Part shown: in pieces, positions 1 through 10,265 of the stretch
Layout of the letters: the number at the start of each line of letters is the position of its first letter
How positions within the stretch are numbered: position 1 is the stretch's first letter
Source: Boesenbergia rotunda
Lineage: Eukaryota; Streptophyta; Magnoliopsida; Zingiberales; Zingiberaceae
Reading direction: 5' to 3'
DNA: 64,000 bases
Assembly (NCBI GenBank): GCA_024364735.1
Contig: JAGFNQ010002298.1
Span: 213,082-277,081 of the forward strand
Translations under genes and position numbers: made by a program
The notes under the pieces: model-generated
Databases searched by the model: none
What the model was told of the DNA's origin: nothing
What the model saw: the letters and a program-made list of their open reading frames with translations, nothing else

Positions 1-149
1 CCATTTTCTTCTCTTCCAATGTTTGAAAAATCAAGAAACCCAAGGTAAGACTCCCTCACCTGTGGTATAATAGTTCCCTATGATTATTATGATTTTTAGT
101 ATGATATATAGTGGTTGGTTTTCGAATTGGATGTTGAAAGGAAAGAAAA

Positions 150-860
150 CTGAGACCCTCATGTTTAAGGGTTTTGGACACCATGATTTATAGGTCTATA
201 ATTATGCTAAAAATCATGATAATATTATTTAATGTTCCCTTATGATGTGTAGAGGTTAAGTATAATTTTTGGGAATTTTTGGAGTAACCTAGGATACCCT
301 AGGGTTTCGGCCAACATGAAAGAAACAAAACTAAGAACCCTCATGTTTAAGGGTTTCGGCCACCATGATTTACAGGTCTACAATTATGCTAAAAATCATG
401 ATAATGTTATTTAATGTTCCCTTATGATGTGCAGAGGTTAAGTATAATTTTTTGGAATTTTTGGAGTACCCTAGGACACCCTAGGGTTTCGGCCAACATG
501 AAAGAAACAAAACTAAGAACCCTAAGTTTAAGGATTTCGGCCACCATGATTTACAGGTCTATAATTATGCTAAAAATCATTATAATGTTATTTAATGTTC
601 CCTTATGATGTGTATAGGTTAAGTATAATTTTTGGGAATTTTTGGAGTACCCTAGGACACCCTAGGGTTTCGGCCAACATGAAAGAAACAAAACTAAGAA
701 CCCTAAGTTTAAGGGTTTCGGTCACCATGATTTAAAGGTCTATAATTAATCCAAAAATCTTGATAATGTTAATTTATGTTCCCTTATGATGTGTGGAGGT
801 TATGTATAAATTCTGGGAATTTTTGGATTACCCTAGAGACCCCATATGTTTCGGCCAACC
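150..860 (+). repeat. 182-bp tandem repeats inside the T 5' LTR
   Basis: About four head-to-tail units, starting near 152, 336, 518 and 698. Each carries CCCTAGGGTTTCGGCC and TAATGTTCCCTTATGATG. The same four-unit array recurs in the 3' LTR at about 6460-7170, so the expansion predates this insertion. It lies downstream of the TATA-like box and splice-donor-like site of the LTR. Confidence 0.8.
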
Positions 861-1912
861 TCAAGGGCCCAAGGGTTAGGGTTGAGCCTTTAACTTCAAG
901 TATATGTTTATGTGTTTCCATGATAAGTATGATAAGTATATGTTCAGGATATGAATGATGCCATGATAAGAATGATAGGGTTATGATCACGATAAAAATG
1001 ATGCTATGATATGTTAGGTTCATGATATGAATGATGTCATGTTAAGTATGTTATGTTTATGTTTAAGAATGAGGATGATGCCATGTTTAAGAATGAAAAT
1101 GATGTCATGTTAAGTATGTTATGTTTATGTTTAAGAATGAAAATGATGCCATGTTTAAGAATGAAAATGATGCCATGTTAAGAATGAAAATGATGCCATG
1201 TCAAAAAAATGAAAGTGGAGAATGAAGTTAAGGTTCATGCCTTTAAGGCATAATGGTGATGTTAAGTATGATGAATGAATGAATATGCTATGAATGATGA
1301 TGAATGAAAGATGATGCTTATGACTTTAAGGCATAAATATGCTAAGACGGCACGGTCGATGGTCGACGGTACGACGGTCGTGAGGACCGGTAAATGGGCC
1401 GGTAGACGGGCCGAGCCGTAACAAGTTATGCTATGTTAAAGATGTCATGAATGCCATATGAATGATGAAGCATGAAAAGTATTTTACTTTATGTATGGGC
1501 TTGTACCGGATTGAAGTATGGGTCCAAGGGATGGGCACCTTAAGAACGCCCCGGTTTTGGACTACCGTAGCTGTCCACGGTTCTGGCACTACCGGAGCTG
1601 TGCAACAGGGATGGGCACCTTAAGAACGCCTCGGTTCGGGGACTACCGACTATGCTGTCCTTACCCTAGTAGGTTGGGGCTCGTGACCTCGGACTTGCTA
1701 GGGATGAGCGCAATGATGTATGTATGTGGTACAAGCCGGGGACCCCAAATGATGTTATGATGATTATGTTTAAGCAATGAAAAGTATGTTTTAAAAGTTA
1801 AGCATCCTTATGTATATGCATTCCACTCATGCATCCATTCATGTTATGCATTATGCTATGTTGATAAGATTTTATGCTTACGTTTCATGTTAAGAAGTAT
1901 GCATGAGAATGA

Positions 1913-2340
1913 ATGAATTATGCCATGCTTAGAATGTTCACTATGTTTATGATTTATGCCATGCTTAGAATGTTCACTATGTTTATGATTTATGCCATGA
2001 ATTATGTCATGCTTAGAATGTTCACTATGTTTATGATTTATGCCATGAATTATGCCATGCTTAGAATGTTCACTATGTTTACGATATGCCATGAATTATG
2101 CCATGCTTAGAATGTTCACTATGTTTATGATTCATGCCATGAATTATTCCATGCTTAGAATGGTCACTATGTTTACGATATGCCATGAATTACGCCATGC
2201 TTAGAATGTTCACTATGTTTATGAATTGTGCCATGAGAATGAATGAATTATGCCATGCTTAGAATGTCTATGATGTTTATGTTTATGCCATGTATCATGT
2301 CATGCTTAGAATGTTACTATGTTTATGTTCATGCCATGCT
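1913..2340 (+). repeat. Minisatellite in the T 5' LTR
   Basis: Eight or more imperfect copies of a 38-52 bp unit containing ATGCCATGCTTAGAATG and TTCACTATGTTTATGA. The counterpart in the 3' LTR is 8220-8650, with slightly different unit order. Open frames over it are by-products of the repeat and not genes. Confidence 0.85.
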
Positions 2341-2814
2341 ATGTATACGATAAGTGATGCAAGATGTTATGTTCTAAGTAGAGCACCAAGTATGTTAATG
2401 TTTTATGTGCTCATTATGAGATGATGAATGATGGATGGTTTTGTGAGTAGGAAAGAGTCTTACTAAGCCTGTGTGCTTATAGTCTTATTTCCTTATACCG
2501 CAGATCATTCAAGGGGATAATGAAGGAAGCAGCAGGAGGGCAAGAACGCATGTGTGACGTAGTGACTTGGCCCAGGAACTATATGTTTACTTATGTGTTT
2601 GAATAATGACTTATGGAACCTTATGATATGATGTTATGTGAGACATGATAGGATGCTTAAGTTCAAAGTTAATATGCTAAGGTTCCCATGTCAATAAGTT
2701 AAGAATGGTAACAGGGCATGTATAAGTTAAGTTATTCCGCTGCCTTATGATGTCTACATACCCTAAGCATGTTAACGTAACGCCGCTTAGGAAAAAAAAA
2801 CGGGCATTACAGGT

Positions 2815-2826
2815 TGGTATCAGAGC
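2815..2826 (+). other. Primer binding site of T, tRNA-iMet type
   Basis: TGGTATCAGAGC begins four bases after the LTR end. It is complementary to the 3' end of plant initiator tRNA-Met, the primer most plant LTR retrotransposons use to start minus-strand DNA synthesis. Confidence 0.9.
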
Positions 2827-3689
2827 AGTAACCATCTCACTACACACACATCAAGCCCTCATCCTGCCGCTTCCAAGTAAGTACCTCTTTACATATCTTA
2901 TGGTAGTAATCACTTTTAGAATGTTTTATGGTTCTAGAATATGCAAGTATGAATGATGCTTATGATGAAAAGTACGTTACGATATGTAACGATGAATGAT
3001 ACTTTATTTGCTTTTATGAATTAAATATTTAGAATAATATAGGGGTAGAGAAAAAAAACTATAATTTATGATATTATGTATAATCTATAATATATTCACA
3101 TGTAGGGAATTATATGATAGCCTACATACATAGGATTATAACTCTCTCACCTATGTTAGCGTATAGTATTAGTTCCATTATACTAATACTAATATAATTA
3201 ATGGTATAAGTCATACGGTATAACCTAAAACGATACGCATAGGGTAGTGTTCTACTTACATTAACACTTATTATAGATCATGTGTCCACTATATTTCCAT
3301 AACTAATTATAAATATTAGTATTATCAACGTATATTTCACTATTATCTTATATATAATATATAAGATTACCTCAAGTTATTTTATGGTAATGTAATAAAT
3401 ATAATCTCACTTATCATATAATAACCATTAACTAATGTAATTCATAGCTTAGGTTGTGAACTAAGATTTCGGAACCCAACTATTATCATAATTATAATAA
3501 GTATATAATTATGATATATGCCTATAATTACATCATAGGGCTATTAATGGCACTAGCTCAATTATGACAATCATGTATGTCACTTATATCATCAAGGATA
3601 TAAGTATAAATGGCCGTGAGTAAAATACACATAATCACGTATGTCAAATTGGCAATATTATGAGTTCCTTGGATTAAAGAATTAACCCT
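2827..3689. other. Non-coding remnant of the T internal region
   Basis: About 860 bp of mostly AT-rich sequence with no convincing gag, protease, RT or RNase H frame. In an intact chromodomain gypsy element this interval would hold roughly 3.5-4 kb of gag-pol. Coding sequence resumes abruptly near 3687, so a large internal deletion or replacement has occurred. I see no gene here. Confidence 0.6.
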
Positions 3690-4927
3690 TATTCGATGCA
3701 TCCGGGATCCACAAAAATGTATCAAGACCTGAAGGAGAAATTCTGGTGGTCCGGTATGAAGAGAGACGTGGCTCAGCATGTTAGTACTTGCCTGACCTAC
3801 AAACGAGTGAAAGCAGAACACCAGCGACCCGGAGGAGTTCTGCAGCCACTTTCGATTCCGGAATGGAAATGGGAAGATATATCGATGGATTTTATTTCAG
3901 GACTTCCCAAGACTACAAACGGGTATGATGGGGTTTGGGTAATTGTGGACAGGCTGATGAAGTCTGCTCACTTCCTAGCAGTCAAGATGACTTATTCGAT
4001 TGAGCGACTAGCTCAATTATCCGCTAGGGAAATAATTAGACTCCATGGAGTTCCCAAGACTATCACCTCTGATAGGGATGGTCGCTTTATCTCACGTTTT
4101 TGGGAGTGCGTCCAGAAGTCTCTGGGCACTAAACTGTGGTTCAGTACTGCTTTTCACCCTCAGACGGACGGCCAAACAGAACGGGTGAATCAGATATTGG
4201 AAGATATGTTGAGAGCTTGTGCCCTGGATTTCAAGGGAAGTTGGTGTCGATATCTATGCTTGGCGGAATTCGCTTACAATAATAGCTACCAAGCTACTAT
4301 CAGAATGGCACCTTATGAAGCCTTGTATAGGAGGAGATGTAGGTCTCCGATTTGTTGGTACGAGGGTGGTGAAAAGAAGGAAATGGGGCTCACAACGGAG
4401 GTTATCGATAGCACCACCCGGGCTATACAGACTATTCGACAATGGATAGAGACTGCTCAGAGCCGGTAGAAGAGTTATGCCGATGTCCGGCGTAGACCAC
4501 TGGAATTTAATTCTGGAGATTGGGTATTTCTCAAAGTGGCTCCTATGAAGGGAGTGACCAGATTTGGGAAGAAAGGAAAATTAAGTCCGCGCTATGTGGG
4601 GCCGTACCTGATTCTGAAAAGAGTCGGTAAGGTGGCATATGAGCTGGAGCTGCCTCCAGAGATGTCAGCTATCCATAACGTATTCCATGTGTCCCTACTG
4701 AAAAAGTGTATCCCAAATATGGACCAAGTGATCGAGCCACAGACGGTGCAAGTGCAAGAGGACCTAAGCTATGAGAGCAGACCCATCCAGATTTTGGACA
4801 GGGAAATTAAGAAGCTGAGGAGTAAGGAAGTGCCCTAGTCAAGGTCCTATGGCAAAGTCAACGGTTCGAAGAAGCTACCTGGGAGCGCGAGGACGAGATG
4901 AGGCGCAAGTACCCGGAGTTATTCTAA
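3690..4927 (+). pseudogene. Ty3-gypsy integrase with GPY/F motif and chromodomain (element T)
   Basis: The C-terminal part of a gypsy pol, which inserts element cDNA into the host chromosome. The frame starts mid-protein at YSMHPGS. The zinc-binding region follows, but its usual CxxC is damaged (CLTYKR, Cys to Tyr). The catalytic triad is present: D in MDFISGLP, D in TSDRDGRF and E in DGQTERVNQ. After an in-frame TAG (4467-4469, where a Gln codon is expected) comes the GPY/F module (VGPYLILKR). A chromodomain start (EDLSYESRPIQILDRE) is then cut at GTGCCCTAG by a one-base loss. Downstream sense sequence reaches a natural TAA at 4925-4927. The chromodomain places T in the chromovirus group (Tekay/Del). 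Not functional as it stands. Confidence 0.85.
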
Positions 4928-4961
4928 GTTCGAGGACGAACTTTCACGAGGTATGGGGGAT

Positions 4962-5224
4962 TGTAACGACCCAGAAAATTCTCTTAATATTTTCTTAAAA
5001 TATTAAGCATGTTAAATAATTTTCCAAGGGACCTAGAAATATTAAGGAGAACTTTGGCCTAGAAAATCCATGTTTTCTCATTTAAATTGAGAAAACTAAG
5101 TACCAATGAGCTTTAAATGGGCTCCGAAAATGGGTATTAATTAGGTAAAATTAATATAAATTAGGTAAAATTAATATAAATGTAAAAGAATTTTATTTAG
5201 GAATATTGGCATAATTATGGGTGA
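4962..5224 (+). mobile_element. First copy of the T 3' LTR start, cut off at the N
   Basis: TGTAACGACCC follows the purine-rich GAGGTATGGGGGAT. The next 263 bp match 5593-5853 and then stop at the single N. It looks like the end of one assembly piece, not a biological LTR end. Confidence 0.7.
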
Positions 5225-5225
5225 N
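5225..5225. other. Single ambiguous base N at a repeat junction
   Basis: The only N in the window. It sits exactly where sequence matching 4602-5224 restarts as 5226-5853. A one-base N at the joint of two overlapping, nearly identical copies is typical of a gap closed between redundant contig ends. Confidence 0.9.
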
Positions 5226-5592
5226 GGCCGTACCTGATTCTGAAAAGAGTCGGTAAGGTGCATATGAGCTGGAGCTGCCTCCAGAGATGTCAGCTATCCA
5301 TAACGTATTCCATGTGTCCCTGCTGAAAAAGTGTATCCCAAATATGGACCAAGTGATCGAGCCACAGACGGTGCAAGTGCAAGAGGACCTAAGCTATGAG
5401 AGCAGACCCATCCAGATTTTGGACAGGGAAATTAAGAAGCTGAGGAGTAAGGAAGTGCCCTTAGTCAAGGTCCTATGGCAAAGTCAACGGTTCGAAGAAG
5501 CTACCTGGGAGCGCGAGGCGAGGACGAGATGAGGCGCAAGTACCCGGAGTTATTCTAAGTTCGAGGACGAACTTTCACGAGGTATGGGGGAT
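5226..5592 (+). pseudogene. Second copy of the chromodomain end and polypurine tract of T
   Basis: Repeats 4602-4961 with small differences. One G is lost at 5263-5265 (AAGGTGCATATG against AAGGTGGCATATG), one T is restored so that LVKVLW reads through, and GCGAG is inserted near 5517. The readable part (5287-5532) gives a better chromodomain than the first copy, with LVKVLWQSQ then EEATWERE. The purine-rich GGTATGGGGGAT ends at 5592 directly before the LTR. Confidence 0.75.
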
Positions 5593-6095
5593 TGTAACGA
5601 CCCAGAAAATTCTCTTAATATTTTCTTAAAATATTAAGCATGTTTAAATAATTTTCCAAGGGACCTAGAAATATTAAGGAGAACTTAGGCCTAGAAAATC
5701 CATGTTTTCTCATTTAAATTGAGAAAACTAAGTACCAATGAGCTTTAAATGGGCTTCGAAAATGGGTATTAATTAGGTAAAATTAATATAAATTAGGTAA
5801 ATTAATATAAATGTAAAAGAATTTTATTTAGGAATATTGGCATAATTATGGGTGATTTTAGGGGGATTTTCGGAATTTAGGAAATAAAAATAATAAAATA
5901 AATGAAATAAAAATAAAATAAAAATAAAGGTGCATGAGCCAAGGATTGAACCTTGGACCTCTTGTACAACCATGTAAGCCTTAACCAACTCACCTAGCAA
6001 GGGATTTCTATGAGGAAATGAAATGGATATAAGTTAAGATTAAGAAGAAGATGAAGAGTCATGGAGAGACTCTTCATTTACCTCTTTAATGGATG

Positions 6096-6103
6096 ATAAA
6101 TAG
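6096..6103 (+). promoter_or_regulatory. TATA-like box of the T 3' LTR
   Basis: ATAAATAG lies about 500 bp into the LTR. It is followed by a pyrimidine-rich leader (CTCTCTTCTTTC) typical of plant LTR transcription starts. Confidence 0.45.
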
Positions 6104-6329
6104 GGGGGTTTGGGAGTTTCATTCTCTCTTCTTTCAATTGCATTTCCTCCTCTCTTCCTCCCTCATTCTAGCCGACCACTCCTAGAGGGTTTTCCCCTTG
6201 GAAAAACTTCCTCCAAGGTTCCATCTCCTAGATCTAAAGTCTCTTCCAAGGATACAAGGACAAGGGTGTTCAAGGGTCCAAAGATCTTACCATTTTCTTC
6301 TCTTCCAAGGTTCGAAAAATCAAGAAACC

Positions 6330-6340
6330 CAAGGTAAGAC
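6330..6340 (+). promoter_or_regulatory. Splice-donor-like site in the T LTR leader
   Basis: CCAAG|GTAAGAC with GT at 6334-6335, about 235 bp after the TATA-like box. The 5' LTR has the same site near 45. The unrelated solo LTR J has AAG|GTAAG in the equivalent place, which suggests spliced leaders. Confidence 0.35.
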
Positions 6341-6459
6341 TCCCTCACCTGTGGTATAATAGTTCCCTATGATTTTTATGATTTTTAGTATGATATATAG
6401 TGGTTGGTTTTCGAATTGGATATTGAAAGGAAAGAAAACCGAGAAAGGAAAGAAAACCG

Positions 6460-7170
6460 AGACCCTCATGTTTAAGGGTTTCGGCCACCATGATTTATAG
6501 GTCTATAATTATGATAAAAATTATGATAATGTTATTTAATGTTCCCTTATGATGTTTAGAGGTTAATTATAATTTTTGGGAATTTTTGGAGTACCCTAGG
6601 ACACCCTAGGGTTTCGGCCAACATGAAAGAAACAAAACTAAGAACCCTCATGTTTAAGGGTTTCAGCCACCATGATTTACAGGTCTATAATTATGCTAAA
6701 AATCATGATAATGTTATTTAATGTTCCCTTATGATTTTTAGAGGTTAATTATAATTTTTGGGAATTTTTGGAGTAACCTAGGACACCCTAGGGTTTCGGC
6801 CAACATGAAAGAAACAAAACTAAGAACCCAAAGTTTAAGGGTTTCGGCCACCATTATTTACAGGTCTATAATTATGCTAAAAATCATGATAATGTTATTT
6901 AATGTTCCCTTATGATGTGTAGAGGTTAAGTATAATTTTTGGGAATTTTTGGAGTACCCTAGGACACCCTAGGGTTTCGGCCAACATGAAAGAAACAAAA
7001 CTAAGAACCCTAAGTTTAAGGGTTTCGGTCACCATGATTTAAAGGTCTATAATTAAGAAAAAAATCTTGATAATGTTAATTTATGTTCCCTTATGATGTG
7101 TGGAGGTTAAGTATAAATTCTGGGAATTTTTGGATTACCCTAGAGACCCCATATATTTCGGCCAACCTCA
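6460..7170 (+). repeat. 182-bp tandem repeats inside the T 3' LTR
   Basis: Counterpart of 150-860: four units carrying CCCTAGGGTTTCGGCC. A short local duplication (GAGAAAGGAAAGAAAACC, near 6440) just before the array is missing from the 5' LTR. Confidence 0.8.
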
Positions 7171-8219
7171 AGGGCCCAAGGGTTAGGGTTGAGCCTTTAA
7201 CTTCAAGTATATGTTTATGTGTTTCCATGATAAGTATGATAAGTATATGTTCAGGATATGAATGATGCCATGATAAGAATGATAGGGTTATGATCACGAT
7301 AAAAATGATGCTGTGATATGTTAGGTTCATGATATGAATGATGTCATGTTAAGTATGTTATGTTTATGTTTAAGAATGAGGATGATGCCATGTTTAAGAA
7401 TGAAAATGAAGTCATATTAGGTATGTTATGTTTATGTTTAAGAATGAAAATGATGCCATGTTTAAGAATGAAAATGATGCCATGTTAAGAATGAAAATGA
7501 TGCCATGTCAAAAAAATGAAAGTGAAGAATGAAGTTAAGGTTCATGCCTTTAAGGCATAATGGTGATGTTAAGTATGATGAATGAATGAATATGCTATGA
7601 ATGATGATGAATGAAAGATGATGCTTATGTCTTTAAGGCATAAATATGCTAAGACGGCACGGTCGATGGTCGACAGTACGACGGTCGTGAGGACCGGTAA
7701 ATGGGTCGGTAGACGGGCTGAGCCGTAACAAGTTATGCTATGTTAAAGATGCCATGAATGCCATATGAATGATGAAGCATGAAAAGTATTTTACTTTATG
7801 TATGGGCTTGTACCGGACCGAAGTATGGGTCCAAGGGATGGGCACCTTAAGAACGCCCCGGTTTTGGACTACCGTAGCTGTCCACGATTCTGGCACTACC
7901 GGAGCTGTGCAACAGGGATGGGCACCTTAAGAACGCCTCGGTTCGGGGACTACCGACTATGCTGTCCTTACCCTAGTAGGTTGGGGCTCGCGACCTCGGA
8001 CTTGCTAGGGATGCGCGCAATGATGTATGTATGTGGTACAAGCCGGAGACCCCAAATGATGTTTTGATGATTATGTTTAAGCAATGAAAAGTATGTTTTA
8101 AAAGTTAAGCATCCTTATGTATATGCATTCCACTCATGCATCCATTCATGTTATGCATTATGCTATGTTGATAAGATTTTATGCTTACGTTTCATGTTAA
8201 GAAGTATGCATGAGAATGA

Positions 8220-8650
8220 ATGAATTATGCCATGCTTAGAATGTTCACTATGTTTATGATTTATGCCATGAATTATGCCATGCTTAGAATGTTCACTATG
8301 TTTATGATTTATGCCATGAATTATGCCATGCTTAGAATGTTCACTATGTTTATGATTTATGCCATGAATTATGTCATGCTAAGAATGTTCACTATGTTTA
8401 CGATATGCCATGAATTATGCCATGCTTAGAATGTTCACTATGTTTATGATTCATGCCATGAATTATGCCATGCTTAGAATGGTCACTATGTTTACGATAT
8501 GCCATGAATTACGCCATGCTTAGAATGTTCACTATGTTTATGAATTGTGCCATGAGAATGAATGAATTATGCCATGCTTAGAATGTCTATGATGTTTATG
8601 TTTGTGCCATGTATCATGCCATGCTTAGAATGTTACTATGTTTATGTTCA
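8220..8650 (+). repeat. Minisatellite in the T 3' LTR
   Basis: Tandem ATGCCATGCTTAGAATG units, counterpart of 1913-2340. One extra ATGAATTATGCC spacer makes the unit order slightly different from the 5' LTR. Confidence 0.8.
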
Positions 8651-9132
8651 TGCCATGCTATGTATACGATAAGTGATGCAAGATGTTATGTTCTAAGTAG
8701 AGCACCAAGTATGTTAATGTTTTATGTGCTCATTATGAGATGATGAATGATGGATGGTTTTGTGAGTAGGAAAGAGTCTTACTAAGCCTGTGTGCTTATA
8801 GTCTTATTTCCTTATACCGCAGATCATTCAAGGGGATAATGAAGGAAGCAACAGGAGGGCAAGAACGCATGTGTGACGTAGTGACTTGGCCCTGGAACTA
8901 TATGTTTACTTATGTGTTTGAATAATGACTTATGGAACCTTATGATATGATGTTATGTGAGACATGATAGGATGCTTAAGTTCAAAGTTAATATGCTAAG
9001 GTTCCCATGTCAATAAGTTAAGAATGGTAACAGGGCATGTATAAGTTAAGTTATTCCGCTGCCTTATGATGTCTACATGCCCTAAGCATGTTAACGTAAC
9101 GCCGCTTAGGGAAAAAAAAAGCGGGCGTTACA

Positions 9133-9807
9133 AATAGGGGCGCCTGAGTCAATGAAGCAAAACAGGTTTTAGCGAAGGAAGGCAGAACAGGCTTCCATTC
9201 AGGCGCCCGGGACCATACGGGCGCCCCCATCAGCTCAGGCGCCCAAGTTGTGATGGATAAGCGTTGACCGAGCCTGCGGATAAGAGATCGCACAGGAGAG
9301 GCCACGTGTAAGCGCCCCCATCGACACAGGCGCCTGTATGGGTGCTATAAAAGGGGCTTCGACCCCTCAGCTTCAGAAACAACTTCTACATTCATTCTAA
9401 GTCATTCCATGCGAAGCAAAAGCGATCAGACGAAGCTCTGGGACCAAGGAAGCTCTAGGAGGAATTGCGCGACGCTTCGGAGTTCCGGATTGGCCGGATC
9501 ATCTGTTTCTGTTTGGTTTGTTTTAATTCAAGTTGCATTTCAATTCATATCTTTTTGCTTGTATATCAACTGTAAGACGGATTTTCTCCGCCTCCGGATA
9601 TTCCGGAAAGGAGACCAATAGTGGACTCATGCCGAGTACATAGGCCTTGGACGTACTGACCCTGGGGGTCGGGAACCAAGTAAATAAATCCCGCGTGTCT
9701 ATTGTCTTGCTTTTCGTTACTTTATTTTCCGCTGCGTATTTGCTCTTTCTTAGTCCGAAAATTTTACAACGATATTCACCCCATCTATCGTTTTCTTCGA
9801 TCCAACA
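9133..9807 (+). mobile_element. SIRE-like Ty1-copia element S1, 5' LTR (right part)
   Basis: The last 675 bp of an LTR. Its right half from TTCGACCCCTCAGC (about 9358) matches the 3' LTR at 14597-15050, and it ends TCCAACA just before a primer binding site. The left part was displaced outside the window by insertion of T. U3 holds several CAGGCGCC or GGGCGCCC words (9135-9335) before the TATA box at 9345-9353. A splice-like or leader region and GTAAATAAATCCCGCGTG follow. Confidence 0.8.
9345..9353 (+). promoter_or_regulatory. TATA box of the S1 5' LTR
   Basis: CTATAAAAG directly downstream of a cluster of GGCGCC palindromes. The 3' LTR of S1 lacks both the cluster and this box. Confidence 0.7.
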
Positions 9808-9809
9808 AG

Positions 9810-9821
9810 TGGTATCAGAGC
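9810..9821 (+). other. Primer binding site of S1 (tRNA-iMet)
   Basis: TGGTATCAGAGC starts three bases after the LTR end TCCAACA. A perfect match to the usual plant initiator-tRNA-Met site. Confidence 0.9.
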
Positions 9822-10265
9822 GGGTGGCTCAAACTTGGTGCAACCACCAGTTTGAGATTTTTTTCGGATTTTTCACTTTTTAATTCAAATAAATAATATT
9901 TGTGCGTGGGTTTAAAATATTGAATTCTTATTTTTTAACCATAAGTCAGAATTGATATAACGATCAATTTTTAAAAATTTGTCATAAACTTTTTATATTA
10001 TTATTATAATATTTTTTTTCGAAATTTGTGCTACCTTAATTTAAGCAAATTTTTTTTATTTTTTTTATCAGAATTGATAAAGCCAACATTTAAAAAATTA
10101 AAAAAAAATTGTCACAAACTTTTTATTATTATTCTATCTCGAAATCCGTGCAATATTTATTTTGGGCTATTGTTTCCTCCTGCACTACTAGTTCAAAACC
10201 AAGTCTTGGTATATTTTTGTTGTTTATTTTGTGTGCGAGGTTCATATTGAATAACTAATCAAGAA
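9822..10265 (+). other. S1 leader between primer site and gag
   Basis: AT-rich untranslated leader with repeated TTTTTTATTATTAT-type tracts. No coding potential seen. Confidence 0.6.

Larger units (their letters stand above)
1..2811 (+). mobile_element. Ty3-gypsy (Tekay/Del-like) element T, 5' LTR, left end outside window
   Basis: This stretch is a near copy of 6290-9132, with base 1 matching base 6290, and it ends in GGGCATTACA. A primer binding site follows within four bases, so it is the 5' LTR. By comparison with the 3' LTR about 700 bp of it lies left of the window. It is non-coding and rich in internal repeats: about four units of 182 bp at 150-860, an ATGATGCCATG-type short repeat at 950-1210 and a minisatellite at 1913-2340. 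It differs from the 3' LTR by scattered substitutions and small indels, so the insertion is not recent. Confidence 0.85.
5593..9132 (+). mobile_element. T 3' LTR, complete
   Basis: Begins TGTAACGACCC and ends GGGCGTTACA, so both ends carry the TGTAA/TTACA inverted repeat. Length is 3540 bp, long for a plant LTR but usual for Tekay/Del relatives. The first 690 bp hold U3 and a TATA-like box; the rest is the leader, 182-bp repeats and a minisatellite. The target duplication would be AATAG (9133-9137), but its left partner is outside the window. Confidence 0.85.

Noticed and set aside
240..860. CCCTAGGGTTT words considered as interstitial telomere repeats
   Set aside because: The plant telomere unit TTTAGGG is not in tandem here; the words occur once per 182-bp LTR unit.
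1856..2110. Open frames on both strands with repeated MLRMFTMFMIYAMNY or HSEHSKHGI peptides
   Set aside because: They are translations of the LTR minisatellite. The same occurs at 8220-8429. No start context, no relatives.
3558..3821. 87-codon minus-strand frame overlapping the integrase start
   Set aside because: Antisense to recognised integrase sequence and unlike any known protein.
9810..9821. tRNA-like word TGGTATCAGAGC seen at several places
   Set aside because: These are primer binding sites just after LTR ends, not tRNA genes; no cloverleaf can be folded around them.
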